Positions 9,503 to 18,088 of a stretch of 64,000 bases of DNA are shown here, piece by piece. The stretch is from assembly GCA_938009235.1 (NCBI GenBank), contig CALLIK010000007.1:558001-622000 (forward strand), read 5' to 3'. A program made the position numbers and the translations under genes. Origin of the DNA: an uncultured Caulobacterales bacterium. Lineage in GTDB: Bacteria > Pseudomonadota > Alphaproteobacteria > Caulobacterales > Maricaulaceae. Numbering within the stretch: the first letter of the stretch is position 1; the number at the start of each line of letters is the position of its first letter. The notes beneath the pieces were generated by a model. That model ran no database searches and had not been told where the DNA came from. It was given only the letters and a program-made list of their open reading frames with translations.

Positions 9503-11170
9503 TTAATTAGAAAACGGGAATGAGGTGACTGCGCCTTTGGAGGCAGAGCCGACGAGTTTGGCGAATTTAGCATAAGCGCCAGATGGGTATTTTGGTTTTG
9601 GTGGCGTCCAATCTTTGGCGCGTTCAGCAAGGTCTGCATCGACATTGATGGTTTGGCCTTCAACGTCGATTGTGACTTTGTCGCCGTCGCGGATATGCGC
9701 AATCGGTCCGCCATGCGCCGCTTCGGGTGCAACGTGACCGATGACAAAGCCATAGGACGCGCCAGAGAAACGGCCGTCGGTAATGAGAGCCACATGGTCG
9801 GCCAAATTCTGTCCAACCAAGGCGGCTGTCACGCCCAACATTTCGCGCATACCGGGGCCGCCTGCTGGGCCTTCGTTGCGGATAATAACAACGTCGCCTT
9901 TTTTGATGCCATTGTTTTGAACAACTTCGAAACAAGCTTCCTCAGATTCGAAAACACGAGCTGTGCCTTCAAAGAATAATGCGCCATGTCCTGCGAGTTT
10001 CACGACGCAGCCTTCAGGCGCAAGATCGCCATAAAGAATGCCGTAACCCCCACGAGATTTCACGGGGTCGTCAAAGCGGCGAACCACGTCTTGGCCTTTG
10101 GCTTCTTTCGCCTCTGCGATTTCTGTGAACAGGCTGCGGCCTGTGACCGTTTTTTGGTCTTCAATCATTTTGGCGTCGACCAAGCGTTGCCCGATCAAGC
10201 CTGACCCGCCAGCGGCATAAAGGTCAAAGGCCATGTATTTCCCGCCGGGCTTTAGATCGCCGATAACTGGCGTAGAGCGAGAAATTGTATCGAATGCGTC
10301 AATGTTAAAGGTGTCGATTTCCGCTTCAGAGGCAATCGCTAAGAGATGCAAAATCGCATTGGTCGATGCGGCAGTCGCAGACAGCGCAATCGCGGCATTC
10401 ATCAAGGATTGTTGCGTGATCATATCGCGCGGCAAGCGTTTCTCATTCACGCACTCGACGACAATTTGTCCTGCGCGATAGGCGCTCGCATTTTTGTCGT
10501 CTGATACGGCAGGCACATCATTCGCGCCCATCGGAGAGAGACCGAGGAAGGTCATCGCCATCGCCATAGAGTTGGCTGTGAACTGACCGCCACACGCGCC
10601 TGCACCTGGGCAAGCCGCTTTTTCGATGTCTTTCAATTCTTCGTCGTCAATGATGCCCGCGGCGCAGGCACCAACGGCTTCGAACACATCTTGAACGGAC
10701 AGGTCTTTGCCCTTGTGATTACCCGGCATGATGGAGCCACCATAAAGCACGACGCCCGGAACATTCATCCGCGCCAGTGCCATCGCGGCGGCAGGGATTG
10801 TTTTGTCGCAAGACACTAAGACGATAACGCCGTCGAGGCTGTGGCCTTTAACGGCTAATTCAATCGAGTCTGCGATGACTTCACGGGACATCAATGACGC
10901 GCGCATACCTTCGCTGCCCATCGTAATGCCGTCAGAAATCGCGATGGAGTTAAAGTCGACAGGCGTTCCGCCCGCAGCGCGGATGCCCGCACGGACAGGG
11001 ACCGCTAATTTGTCGAGGTCCATATTGCAGGGCCCCATATTCGTCCATGTATTGAAGACAGCAATGATCGGACCTGCAAAGTTTTCATCGCCCATGCCCG
11101 TGGCGCGCAACATGGCACGCGCGGCGGCGCGGTCGCGTCCTTTTACAATGGCATCACTACGTTTCGTCAT
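9503..11170 (-). CDS. ilvD: Dihydroxy-acid dehydratase
   Basis: Iron-sulfur enzyme that dehydrates dihydroxy acids to 2-oxo acids, the last common step before the branched-chain transaminase. Motifs include [13 protein letters not shown], the cluster cysteines in VSCDKTIPA and [12 protein letters not shown], and the C-terminal [21 protein letters not shown] chose the ATG at 11168-11170, preceded by AAGGA; an earlier in-frame TTG would add seven residues. At 555 residues it is the usual length. It is the first enzyme gene after the leader peptide and terminator, so its transcription should be set by attenuation. Confidence 0.96.
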   Translation of the reverse strand: MTKRSDAIVKGRDRAAARAMLRATGMGDENFAGPIIAVFNTWTNMGPCNMDLDKLAVPVRAGIRAAGGTPVDFNSIAISDGITMGSEGMRASLMSREVIADSIELAVKGHSLDGVIVLVSCDKTIPAAAMALARMNVPGVVLYGGSIMPGNHKGKDLSVQDVFEAVGACAAGIIDDEELKDIEKAACPGAGACGGQFTANSMAMAMTFLGLSPMGANDVPAVSDDKNASAYRAGQIVVECVNEKRLPRDMITQQSLMNAAIALSATAASTNAILHLLAIASEAEIDTFNIDAFDTISRSTPVIGDLKPGGKYMAFDLYAAGGSGLIGQRLVDAKMIEDQKTVTGRSLFTEIAEAKEAKGQDVVRRFDDPVKSRGGYGILYGDLAPEGCVVKLAGHGALFFEGTARVFESEEACFEVVQNNGIKKGDVVIIRNEGPAGGPGMREMLGVTAALVGQNLADHVALITDGRFSGASYGFVIGHVAPEAAHGGPIAHIRDGDKVTIDVEGQTINVDADLAERAKDWTPPKPKYPSGAYAKFAKLVGSASKGAVTSFPFSN

Positions 11171-11194
11171 ACTCTTAATCCTTAGTCCCAAACA

Positions 11195-11221
11195 TAAAAA
11201 AACCCGCTCAACTGAGCGGGT
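11195..11221 (-). terminator. Attenuator terminator before ilvD
   Basis: On the minus strand a nine-base perfect stem, ACCCGCTCA facing TGAGCGGGT, is followed directly by a run of seven or more T, ending about 25 bases before the ilvD start. It begins 24 bases after the stop codon of the leader peptide. The CCCGC of its 5' arm can instead pair with GCGGG near the end of the leader coding sequence (11256-11260), a plausible antiterminator when a ribosome stalls upstream. Presence is read directly; the switching model is inferred. Confidence 0.9.
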
Positions 11222-11245
11222 GGTTTGTGTCCGGGGTGTTCCCTT

Positions 11246-11395
11246 TTACATACCGCCCGCAGATCGCCCAATAAGGACGACGACAGATACCAGCACAAGG
11301 AGGAGAAGACCGCTAATCATAGCGGCATCGCTGGCGAGCGTCTGTTGACGCGTCGCGACTTTCACTTTTACTTCGTATTTGTCTTGCGGATGCAT
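11246..11395 (-). CDS. Branched-chain amino acid operon leader peptide (attenuator)
   Basis: A 49-codon open frame that begins at an ATG with AAGGA seven bases upstream. Its second half is ISGLLLLVLVSVVVLIGR: 13 of 16 residues from codon 27 to 42 are Leu, Val or Ile, then GRSAGGM and a TAA. It is followed at 24 bases by a Rho-independent terminator and then by ilvD. This matches the known logic of ilv attenuation, where charged Leu/Val/Ile tRNA lets the ribosome run through and termination occur. The sequence is not a recognisable homologue of enterobacterial leaders. An alternative reading as a small membrane peptide is possible because the run is hydrophobic, but the terminator makes a leader much more likely. 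Confidence 0.88.
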   Translation of the reverse strand: MHPQDKYEVKVKVATRQQTLASDAAMISGLLLLVLVSVVVLIGRSAGGM

Positions 11396-11416
11396 AATTA
11401 TCCTTAAACTCGCACT

Positions 11417-11445
11417 TCATTAACGAGTCAAGTGCAGACCCTCAA
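11417..11445 (-). promoter_or_regulatory. Probable promoter of the ilv/leu operon
   Basis: On the minus strand TTGAGG and TAATGA are separated by 17 bases, a fair sigma-70-like pair. It is placed so that transcription would begin just before the ribosome site of the leader peptide. No other good candidate lies between the metB stop and the leader. A nearby TTGACT would put its -10 on the ribosome site and is less likely. Confidence 0.45.
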
Positions 11446-11507
11446 GAAAAAAATTTGCGCCAAATAAGATAAATGCGGTGTAGTGACGACCATTTTGTTT
11501 TGCTAAA

Positions 11508-12656
11508 TTACGATATTGCAGAAAATGCTTGCGCTAAATCAGTCAAAAGGTCGCTTTCAGCTTCGATTCCGACCGAGAGTCGGAGGAGACTTTCGCTAAT
11601 TCCAGCTTCTCGACGGGCGCTTTCTGCCATTCCGCGATGCGTCATAGTTTCTGGCAGGCAGATCAGGCTTTCAACGCCGCCCAAACTCGCCGCCAATCCA
11701 AAAATCTTGAGGGCTTGGCAGAACCGCGTTGCGGCCTCTAATCCGCCAGACACTTCGAAGGACAACATTGCGCCGAAACCTGACTGCTGCGCGGCGGCAA
11801 TCGCGTGACCTGCATGTGTGGACAGGCCAGGGTAATGGACGGCGGTTACGTTGGTTTGCGTCGTTAGGAAGGCGGCAATAGCTTTGGCATTTGATTCCGC
11901 AGCGTCTAATCGCAGAGCTAATGTCCGCAATCCGCGCAGGGTTTGGTGACAATCAAAGGCGCTGGCGGTGATGCCTGCACAATTTGCCCACCATGCGAGC
12001 TGTTCTACATGGTCTGCAGATTTGGCAACAACGCAGCCGCCGATGATATCGCTATGGCCATTTATAAATTTAGTTGTCGATTGCAGCGCTATGTCTGCGC
12101 CGAGATCAAGCGGACGCAAGCGAAGCGGCGAGAGGAAGGTGTTATCGACAACAGCTATCGCGCCTGCGGCTTTGACGGTGGCGCATATGGATTTTACATC
12201 AACAACGCGCATCAACGGGTTGGACGGTGTCTCTATCATTACGAGTGCGGGTTTCTTCGCAAGCGCAGCGTCTAGTGCAGCTGTGTTGGATTGATCGACA
12301 AATTCAACGCGGATGCGGCCTTGGTCTGCGCGGTGCGTGAGCAAGCGGTGCGTGCCGCCGTAACAATCATGCGGGGCAATCACGAGGTCGTCTGCTTTGA
12401 TGAGGTTCAACACCAGATCAATAGCGGACATGCCCGAAGACGTCACAACCGCGCCCGCGCCGCCGTCTAGGTCCGCTAGGGCTTCGGCCAGAATATCGCG
12501 GTTCGGGTTATTTGATCGGCCATAATCATACTGCCCCTTCTCGGACGGGTTCGGCCAGAGATAGGTGGAGGACAGATAAAGCGGCGGCGCGATAGACCCA
12601 TGCGCAGGGTCAGTGCCAATGCCGGCTTGGACGATTTTGGTTTTTGGATCAGTCAT
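11508..12656 (-). CDS. metB: Cystathionine gamma-synthase / O-acyl-homoserine sulfhydrylase family
   Basis: PLP enzyme of the Cys/Met metabolism family that replaces the acyl group of O-acylhomoserine with cysteine or sulfide. Motifs are YDYGRSNNPNRDILAEALADLDGG, TSSGMSAIDLVL, the VDNTFLSPLRLRPLDLGADIALQSTTKFINGHSD stretch with the Schiff-base lysine in STTKF, and GGVESLICLP..MTH near the C-terminus. I chose the ATG at 12654-12656 (MTDPKTK), which overlaps the preceding small membrane gene by eight bases. The 382 residues fit the family. The donor and choice of thiol cannot be told from sequence. It is the last gene of the metX operon. Confidence 0.88.
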   Translation of the reverse strand: MTDPKTKIVQAGIGTDPAHGSIAPPLYLSSTYLWPNPSEKGQYDYGRSNNPNRDILAEALADLDGGAGAVVTSSGMSAIDLVLNLIKADDLVIAPHDCYGGTHRLLTHRADQGRIRVEFVDQSNTAALDAALAKKPALVMIETPSNPLMRVVDVKSICATVKAAGAIAVVDNTFLSPLRLRPLDLGADIALQSTTKFINGHSDIIGGCVVAKSADHVEQLAWWANCAGITASAFDCHQTLRGLRTLALRLDAAESNAKAIAAFLTTQTNVTAVHYPGLSTHAGHAIAAAQQSGFGAMLSFEVSGGLEAATRFCQALKIFGLAASLGGVESLICLPETMTHRGMAESARREAGISESLLRLSVGIEAESDLLTDLAQAFSAIS

Positions 12657-12876
12657 TTGATTTTCCAAAGAGTAATTCCGGGATACAAAATACAGATGTA
12701 ACAAGAAGAGGGAATATGAACGTCATTCTGAGAACGAGTTCAATATAATAAGTTTCGAAGCCCTGCGTAGCAGTCTTGATTGCCATCAAGCCCAATGAAA
12801 TCAAACCTCCGAGACAGCCAAAATACAAATAGAACTGCGAGGTTTGTTTCCACCATGCTTTATCGGGGTGTTTCAT
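12649..12876 (-). CDS. 75-residue membrane protein before metB
   Basis: Unrecognised small protein with two predicted helices, around residues 16-34 (YLYFGCLGGLISLGLMAI) and 47-66 (VLRMTFIFPLLVTSVFCI), and a short basic start (MKHPDKAWWK). Its ATG overlaps the upstream membrane gene's stop as ATGA, and its stop lies inside the start region of metB. It follows the same pattern as the inserts in the ilv/leu operon. Confidence 0.75.
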   Translation of the reverse strand: MKHPDKAWWKQTSQFYLYFGCLGGLISLGLMAIKTATQGFETYYIELVLRMTFIFPLLVTSVFCIPELLFGKSND

Positions 12877-13160
12877 TCGAGACTGCCCTTTGAAGGGCTT
12901 GAGTTCCTTCGCGCGAGCTTTTTGTTATTCCCGCGTGTAATCCGCCAGCTTTTCAGCGCGAGCGTGATCGCCAATAATGTCCCGAATATGCCGCCTGTAT
13001 AGCTGCCATATTTCACGGCGGTCAGGAGGCTCTCGGAAAGGGTCAATCCGTCTGCCTCGGTCCCGACCACAAAGAGGATCAAGATCAAGACGGTTGTTAT
13101 AATCCAGATGAAGGCAATACAACGGAACGCCAGCCAGAGAAAATCAGTCATTGTTCTCAT
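12873..13160 (-). CDS. 95-residue membrane protein after metX
   Basis: Unrecognised. It has two hydrophobic segments, roughly residues 5-33 (FLWLAFRCIAFIWIITTVLILILFVVG) and 48-67 (VKYGSYTGGIFGTLLAITLAL), followed by a basic, Ser-rich tail (RITRGNNKKLARRNSSPSKG). The ATG at 13160 overlaps the metX stop as ATGA; an internal ATG at 13151 is a second possible start. With the 75-residue neighbour it forms a pair of coupled membrane genes between metX and metB. A two-part exporter or membrane anchor is conceivable but unsupported. Confidence 0.75.
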   Translation of the reverse strand: MRTMTDFLWLAFRCIAFIWIITTVLILILFVVGTEADGLTLSESLLTAVKYGSYTGGIFGTLLAITLALKSWRITRGNNKKLARRNSSPSKGSLE

Positions 13161-14131
13161 GACAGACCCTTACAAAACGCGCTCAAGCGAGGCTCCATCG
13201 CATCATATTCTTTCAGGAAGGCATCATGCCCATAAAGCGAAGTAAAGGTGTAAAGCTCGGACGGTCCCGCGAGGCGATCTCGCAATTCCCGCATATCCGT
13301 CAACGGCGCGAGTTGGTCCGAAATCGCGGTCATCAGCAATGTCGGCGTTGCAATGCTCTCGGGTTCCACGCGGTGCAGGTCGACGGACTCGGACAAGGCG
13401 AGGAACCGCCGCGCATCCATATTCGCCGCAAAGACGTCGCCGCGAGCACCGAGGTAATTACAAATATCAAACTGACTAGGCTTGGTGCCTGTTTCTTCCA
13501 GATCAAATCGATCTGCAAATTCTTCGGGTGTGCGGTAAGTTGTCATCGCAAGCTCGCGGGCGAGTTTTAGGCCTGTGTCTGGTTGGCCCGCTTCTAGGCC
13601 CAATCTCACAACGCGCCGCTGAATACCGCGCCAACCCACACCAATTGGATAGGGACGATGCGCCGCGCCAATGATGCAAAGCTGCCCGATCATGTCAGGG
13701 TAATCCCGCGCAAATGTCAGGCCGCACATCCCGCCATAGGAACTGCCGATGAGGGCCGCGATTTTCGTGATACCTTGACTATCGAGGAGGGCTTTTAAAC
13801 GCTGGGCTTGGTCTGTTGTCGTGATTGTGTCGGGACATTTTAGGCCGCCATCATTTGGCGCAAAATCATAGCCGATGACTTTGAAACGGGTCAGGTCAAT
13901 TGCGCCGCCTTCGCGCACTAATCGGGACCACCACCCTCGATCTGTCTTTTTCTTAGCCTGTGGGTCGCCATCACTAATGAAACGCGTTGCGGAAATCCCG
14001 CCTAAGACGACAATGACGGGACCGTCGGGATTGCCATAGACACGCCCACGCACAACATCATTGGCGATGGTGCATCCGCGTTCCAGCGCGTTCGTGCCGA
14101 GTGCGGCCTCTATGTCATGACCGATCGCCAT
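13157..14131 (-). CDS. metX: Homoserine O-acyltransferase, MetX type
   Basis: Alpha/beta-hydrolase-fold enzyme that activates homoserine for methionine synthesis. The nucleophile elbow GSSYGGM, the acidic residue in SDQLAP and the histidine in YGHDAFLKEY form the expected triad, and DPDxx-type text (GYDFAPNDGG) matches the family's oxyanion region. At 324 residues it is shorter than many MetX proteins (about 370), mostly by lacking part of the lid. Whether it uses acetyl- or succinyl-CoA cannot be decided here. A SAM-I-type riboswitch lies directly upstream, and a GAGGG ribosome site sits 5 bases before the ATG. Confidence 0.88.
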   Translation of the reverse strand: MAIGHDIEAALGTNALERGCTIANDVVRGRVYGNPDGPVIVVLGGISATRFISDGDPQAKKKTDRGWWSRLVREGGAIDLTRFKVIGYDFAPNDGGLKCPDTITTTDQAQRLKALLDSQGITKIAALIGSSYGGMCGLTFARDYPDMIGQLCIIGAAHRPYPIGVGWRGIQRRVVRLGLEAGQPDTGLKLARELAMTTYRTPEEFADRFDLEETGTKPSQFDICNYLGARGDVFAANMDARRFLALSESVDLHRVEPESIATPTLLMTAISDQLAPLTDMRELRDRLAGPSELYTFTSLYGHDAFLKEYDAMEPRLSAFCKGLS

Positions 14132-14190
14132 GGTATCCCTCTTTCCTTCAGGGCGCGGCAGTAAAAGAGAGGGGTGAGCGGGTGTCCGCT

Positions 14191-14321
14191 GTCGTCCTCA
14201 TCTTCGCCGCTTGTACCCAAGCTGCAGGATTTGGCACCGTCCGCCTTTATCTCGAAAGATAAATTTGGGGTTGCCCCAGCTTCAAAGGGCCTGTCCCTCA
14301 GCTGGTCTTGATGATGGCGAA
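14191..14321 (-). promoter_or_regulatory. SAM-I (S-box) type riboswitch upstream of metX
   Basis: Read on the minus strand, the leader holds the conserved S-box blocks in order: ATCAAGA, then GAGGGACAGGCCC with GAAGCTG, then GGCAACC, GGTGCCAAATCC with TGCAG, and GAAGATGAG closing the basal helix. A hairpin TTTATC...GATAAA occupies the P3 position and GCAGCTTG...CAAGCGGC (one mismatch) the P4 position, with a P1 formed by CATC/GATG and flanking pairs. This is the SAM-I architecture including P4, not the SAM-II or SAM-V types typical of alphaproteobacteria. Downstream, the ribosome site (about 14136-14144) can pair with CCCTCTCTTT at about 14164-14174, so control of translation is plausible. 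Confidence 0.88.
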
Positions 14322-14369
14322 GCATATGCGCGTAAGCAACCTAGGCGTCAAGTCTGAGAGTTGCCTTGC

Positions 14370-14765
14370 TTAACTATCAGTCGTTCTTTTGGCCCAGATG
14401 ATTGCCATGAACAGGCCTTTCATCGACGGCAGAGCAATCAAGCAAATTCCTGTTGCGATGACGGACAAGATCGAGGTCAGTTGCCAATTCGGCATATCCG
14501 TTTGCCAAAAGAAGACGTGCCAGACCAAAACGGTGACGTGAGCGGCAATCGTCATTGAGGCCCAAGCGGGCGCAAGGTCAGCGCGCACATGCTCCCATTT
14601 TTTATCGCAATTGGAACACTGTGCCACGGGTTTTAAATATGCACGAAAGAGTTTACCCGTTCCGCAGCGCGGGCAACGCAATTTCATACCGCGCCAGAGG
14701 CGTGGCCAGATAGATTCCGTCTTTGAAGGTGTCCAAATATTGGGGTCTTTAGAATTATTTTCCAT
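14370..14765 (-). CDS. DUF983-like membrane protein with zinc ribbon
   Basis: A 131-residue protein with a CPRCGTGKLF...CSNCDKKW pair of CxxC motifs (zinc-ribbon-like) near residues 29-60, then two hydrophobic helices (about 68-90 and 98-120). This is the layout of DUF983 proteins, often found near cytochrome oxidase or core metabolism genes in alphaproteobacteria. I chose the ATG at 14763-14765; a GTG at 14777 is an alternative. It ends about 50 bases before the riboswitch and is divergent from the hom fusion gene. Function unknown. Confidence 0.8.
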   Translation of the reverse strand: MENNSKDPNIWTPSKTESIWPRLWRGMKLRCPRCGTGKLFRAYLKPVAQCSNCDKKWEHVRADLAPAWASMTIAAHVTVLVWHVFFWQTDMPNWQLTSILSVIATGICLIALPSMKGLFMAIIWAKRTTDS

Positions 14766-14852
14766 ATACAGACTCACTTTGTATGTCGGTCTTCGATTGA
14801 CTCATGGCGGGCCTAGGCTTAGCTCGCGGTCTTTCTTACACGAGAGCCTAAC

Positions 14853-16520
14853 ATGCCTGTTCCTGTTATTGTCCTGAATTTTGGTCACAGCGTCCTAAAA
14901 TCACTGGAGGACTACACCCAGGCTGCATCTGAAATCTACCGTCATTATCGACAAGGACAAAATGTCGTAGCTGTTACGTCTGCGCAAGGCGATCAGACGG
15001 ATATCTTGATGGCAGAAGCGCGGCGTATTGGCCCAGAGGGCGACGCGAAGAACTTACCAGAATTGCTACAACTCGGAGAGCGTCGTTCGGCGGCTCTGCT
15101 CGCGTTGGCATTGGAGCGCATTGGCGCGCCTGCTTTTGTGCGCCAAGCTCGTGATTTAGGACTAACGGCGGAAGGCTCCTTCACTGAAGCGCGCCTGACA
15201 GGATTAGACACGCCGCAATTACTTGCAGACCTTCGCGATCACGATATTGTTGTGATGCCTGGCTTTGTTGCCATTGGCGAAAAAGACCGCGCAGTCCTCT
15301 TGGGCGATGGCGGAGCCGACCTAACGGCGCTTTATGTGGCCGATCAGTTGGGCGTCGAAGCTGTCTTGTTGAAAGACGTCAGCGGCATTTACGAAGTTGA
15401 CCCAAAATCAAATCCAAACGCGGCACGTTATGATGAGATTTCATGGGATGATGCCATCCGCGTTGCAGGGCCGTTGATTGCGCCGCGTGCGCTCGGCTTT
15501 GCCCGTAAACACACTGTACCGTTCCGTGTCGGTATTCCCGGCCTTCCCTCTTATACGCGCGTAGGCGCAAAAACGGGCGCAATGAAACCTGCACCGTCCC
15601 CGCGTAAACTCCGCGTGGCGATGATGGGTCTTGGCGTTGTTGGCGGTGGCGTCTTCCGCCGCGCCGCTGAGCATTCTGATCAGTTCGAAATTGTAAAGAT
15701 CATGGTCCGTAGCCCAGAGAAATATATTGATCAGGGATATGCGGCAGACATATTAGCGACGGATTTTGAAGACCTTCTCGCGGCGCAACCTGATGTCTTT
15801 ATTGATGTCTCGGGCGGTGTTGAACCGGCTTTGACGCATTCTAAATCTATGTTGTCGCGCGGCGTCCATGTTGTCTCTGCAAATAAACAAGCCATCGCAA
15901 CAGGGGGGCAGGCCTTATTGGACTTCGCCGCTGAAAACGGCGCACAGCTTCGGTTCTCCTCATCCGCAGGCGGCGGGATGCCAGTGCTAGAAATGTGTAT
16001 CCGCGAAAAGGGCCGCATCACGGGCGTGCAAGCTTTGTTGAACGGCACGACGAACTACATGCTCGACGAAATCGGTAAAGGGCGCTCCTATGCTGAGGCG
16101 CTCAAGGATGCTCAAGATAAAGGTTTCGCGGAAGCCGACCCAACAGGCGATGTGGGCGGCGCAGATGCAGGCGCGAAAATCCGCTTGATCGCGATGCTCG
16201 GCTTTGGCGAAACGATTGGCCTCGATGATATTCCGATGGACACCATTGAGAACTTTAATCCTGTCGAGCCTGCTAAGGGTGCGTGGAAACGTATCTCTAC
16301 GCTGTCTCGAGCCGATAATGTTTTCGCAACGTCATTGGATTTAAAAGATTTGCCGAAGGATGATTTTTTTGCGCAGGCGGACGGCGAAGAAGCGCATGCT
16401 GTTTTTGACTTCGACGATGGCGACCAATACCGCATTCGCGGCAAGGGTGCCGGACGTTGGCCAACAACAGAGAGCGTCATGGCGGACCTGTTCGACATTT
16501 CCGAAACGACCCTGAGTTAG
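14853..16520 (+). CDS. Aspartokinase-like / homoserine dehydrogenase fusion
   Basis: A 555-residue two-part protein. Residues 1 to about 240 are an amino-acid-kinase fold: GDGGADLTALYVADQLGVEAVLLKDVSGIYEVDPK is the aspartokinase nucleotide and aspartate region. The remainder is homoserine dehydrogenase: MGLGVVGGGVFRR (NADP loop), SANKQAIATGG, SSAGGGMPVLE, LNGTTNYMLDEI, EADPTGDVGGADAGAKI, and the closing GKGAGRWPTTESVMADL. Both regulatory ACT regions of classical ThrA-type fusions are missing. The canonical aspartokinase N-terminal KFGGTSV is degenerate (LNFGHSVLKS), so the kinase half may be weak, altered or regulatory. It makes the homoserine used by MetX. Confidence 0.9.
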   Translation: MPVPVIVLNFGHSVLKSLEDYTQAASEIYRHYRQGQNVVAVTSAQGDQTDILMAEARRIGPEGDAKNLPELLQLGERRSAALLALALERIGAPAFVRQARDLGLTAEGSFTEARLTGLDTPQLLADLRDHDIVVMPGFVAIGEKDRAVLLGDGGADLTALYVADQLGVEAVLLKDVSGIYEVDPKSNPNAARYDEISWDDAIRVAGPLIAPRALGFARKHTVPFRVGIPGLPSYTRVGAKTGAMKPAPSPRKLRVAMMGLGVVGGGVFRRAAEHSDQFEIVKIMVRSPEKYIDQGYAADILATDFEDLLAAQPDVFIDVSGGVEPALTHSKSMLSRGVHVVSANKQAIATGGQALLDFAAENGAQLRFSSSAGGGMPVLEMCIREKGRITGVQALLNGTTNYMLDEIGKGRSYAEALKDAQDKGFAEADPTGDVGGADAGAKIRLIAMLGFGETIGLDDIPMDTIENFNPVEPAKGAWKRISTLSRADNVFATSLDLKDLPKDDFFAQADGEEAHAVFDFDDGDQYRIRGKGAGRWPTTESVMADLFDISETTLS

Positions 16521-16606
16521 ATTCTATATAGTGGGTTAGCTACGCATTAGAAAAATAAAACTGCGGTCTTGTGCAACGCTCTGCGGTGCTGTCTCGTAGT
16601 TAGATT

Positions 16607-18037
16607 ATGTCTATTAAAGAATCTGATCAAAACCCTGTCATTGTCTGGCTTCGACGCGATTTGCGTCTGACGGATAATCCTGCGCTGCATATTGCTGTGG
16701 AGAGCGGGAAGCCGCTCATTTTGCTCTATGTTCAAGAGAGCAATGCGGGTCGCGCATTTGGCAGCGCGGCGAATGTTTGGCTGCATCATTCCCTGACGTC
16801 TTTGATTGCCAATATCGAGGCAAAAGGCGGGCAGTTGATTTTACGCCGAGGCGAGGCGGCTTCAATTCTGGATGAAGTGATTGCGCAAACGGGCGCGGAT
16901 GAAGTCCATTGGAACCGACGTTATGAAGGTTGGGCGCGAGATATTGATGAAGTCATTAAAACTGATCTCAAAACGCGCGGTATCAAAGCTGAAAGCCATA
17001 AATCGAACCTCTTGATTGAACCGTGGGAAGTCGCGACGAAAACGGGCGGGTTCTATAAGGTCTTCACGCCGTTCTGGCGGGCCGCGAAAAATCTATTCAC
17101 CGTGGATGCGCCGCTTCCGACGCCGCAAGCTTTGGCCTGCGTGGATGATGTGCCGTCTGATGATTTAAAGACGTGGGGCTTTCTACCCACCACGCCAGAC
17201 TGGGGCTCGAAAATGTTGGCGTATCATACGCCAGGCGAAGCGGGCGCAATGGAGCGTTTGACGGATTTCCTTGATGGCCCTGTCGAGAGCTATGCTGAGC
17301 AGCGGGATAATCCTGCGAACGCTACAGGCACATCAAAGCTTGCACCGCATATGGCGTATGGCGAGATTTCCCCACGCCAAGTCTGGGTCACAGCGAAACA
17401 GAGCGAAGTCGATACAGAGGCGTTTCTACGGCAAATTGGCTGGCGCGAATTTTCCTATACGCTGCTGTTTTATAACCCTGAGCTGGCGAGCCAGAATTAC
17501 AAACCAGCTTTCGATAAGTTCGTATGGGACAGCGACGAGGATAAGGTCGAGGCATGGCGGCGCGGCCAGACGGGATATCCATTCGTTGACGCGGGGATGC
17601 GAGAGCTGTGGCAAACAGGCTGGCAACATAACCGTGTGCGTATGGTGTGTGCGTCCTTCTTGATCAAACATCTGCTGACAGATTGGCGTGTGGGTGAGGC
17701 CTGGTATTGGGATACATTGCTCGAGGCTGACCCTGCGTCTAATGCGGCCAGTTGGCAGTGGGTGGCGGGATCTGGCGCGGATGCGGCGCCTTACTTCCGT
17801 ATCTTTAATCCATTTAGCCAAGGCGAAAAATTCGACAAAGCGGGGGATTATGTTCGCAAATATGTGCCTGAGCTAAAGGACCTGCCGAATAAATATCTCA
17901 ACCAACCGTGGACTGCCCCCGCGCATGTGCTGGCGCAAGCGGGCGTGAAATTGGGCGAGACATATCCACGGCCAATCGTGGATCACAAACAGTGCAGAGA
18001 GCGTGCATTAGCCGCCTATAAAGACAGCCGCGCTTGA
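16607..18037 (+). CDS. phrB: Deoxyribodipyrimidine photolyase
   Basis: FAD-dependent DNA repair enzyme of the photolyase/cryptochrome family, 476 residues. The N-terminal antenna-binding Rossmann domain begins VIVWLRRDLRLTDNPAL. The FAD domain shows RQIGWREFSYTLLFYNPEL, GQTGYPFVDAGMRELWQTGWQHNRVRM, DWRVGEAWYWDTLLEADPASNAASWQWVAGSGADAAPYFRIFNP and the C-terminal GEKFDKAGDYVRKYVPEL. These are typical of class I cyclobutane pyrimidine dimer photolyases. It begins about 85 bases after the hom fusion on the same strand and could share its transcript. Confidence 0.93.
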   Translation: MSIKESDQNPVIVWLRRDLRLTDNPALHIAVESGKPLILLYVQESNAGRAFGSAANVWLHHSLTSLIANIEAKGGQLILRRGEAASILDEVIAQTGADEVHWNRRYEGWARDIDEVIKTDLKTRGIKAESHKSNLLIEPWEVATKTGGFYKVFTPFWRAAKNLFTVDAPLPTPQALACVDDVPSDDLKTWGFLPTTPDWGSKMLAYHTPGEAGAMERLTDFLDGPVESYAEQRDNPANATGTSKLAPHMAYGEISPRQVWVTAKQSEVDTEAFLRQIGWREFSYTLLFYNPELASQNYKPAFDKFVWDSDEDKVEAWRRGQTGYPFVDAGMRELWQTGWQHNRVRMVCASFLIKHLLTDWRVGEAWYWDTLLEADPASNAASWQWVAGSGADAAPYFRIFNPFSQGEKFDKAGDYVRKYVPELKDLPNKYLNQPWTAPAHVLAQAGVKLGETYPRPIVDHKQCRERALAAYKDSRA

Positions 18038-18088
18038 TGTGACGGAAACGTCATTGGTATGTGTGCGGCCACTAGGAGAAGAAGAGTC

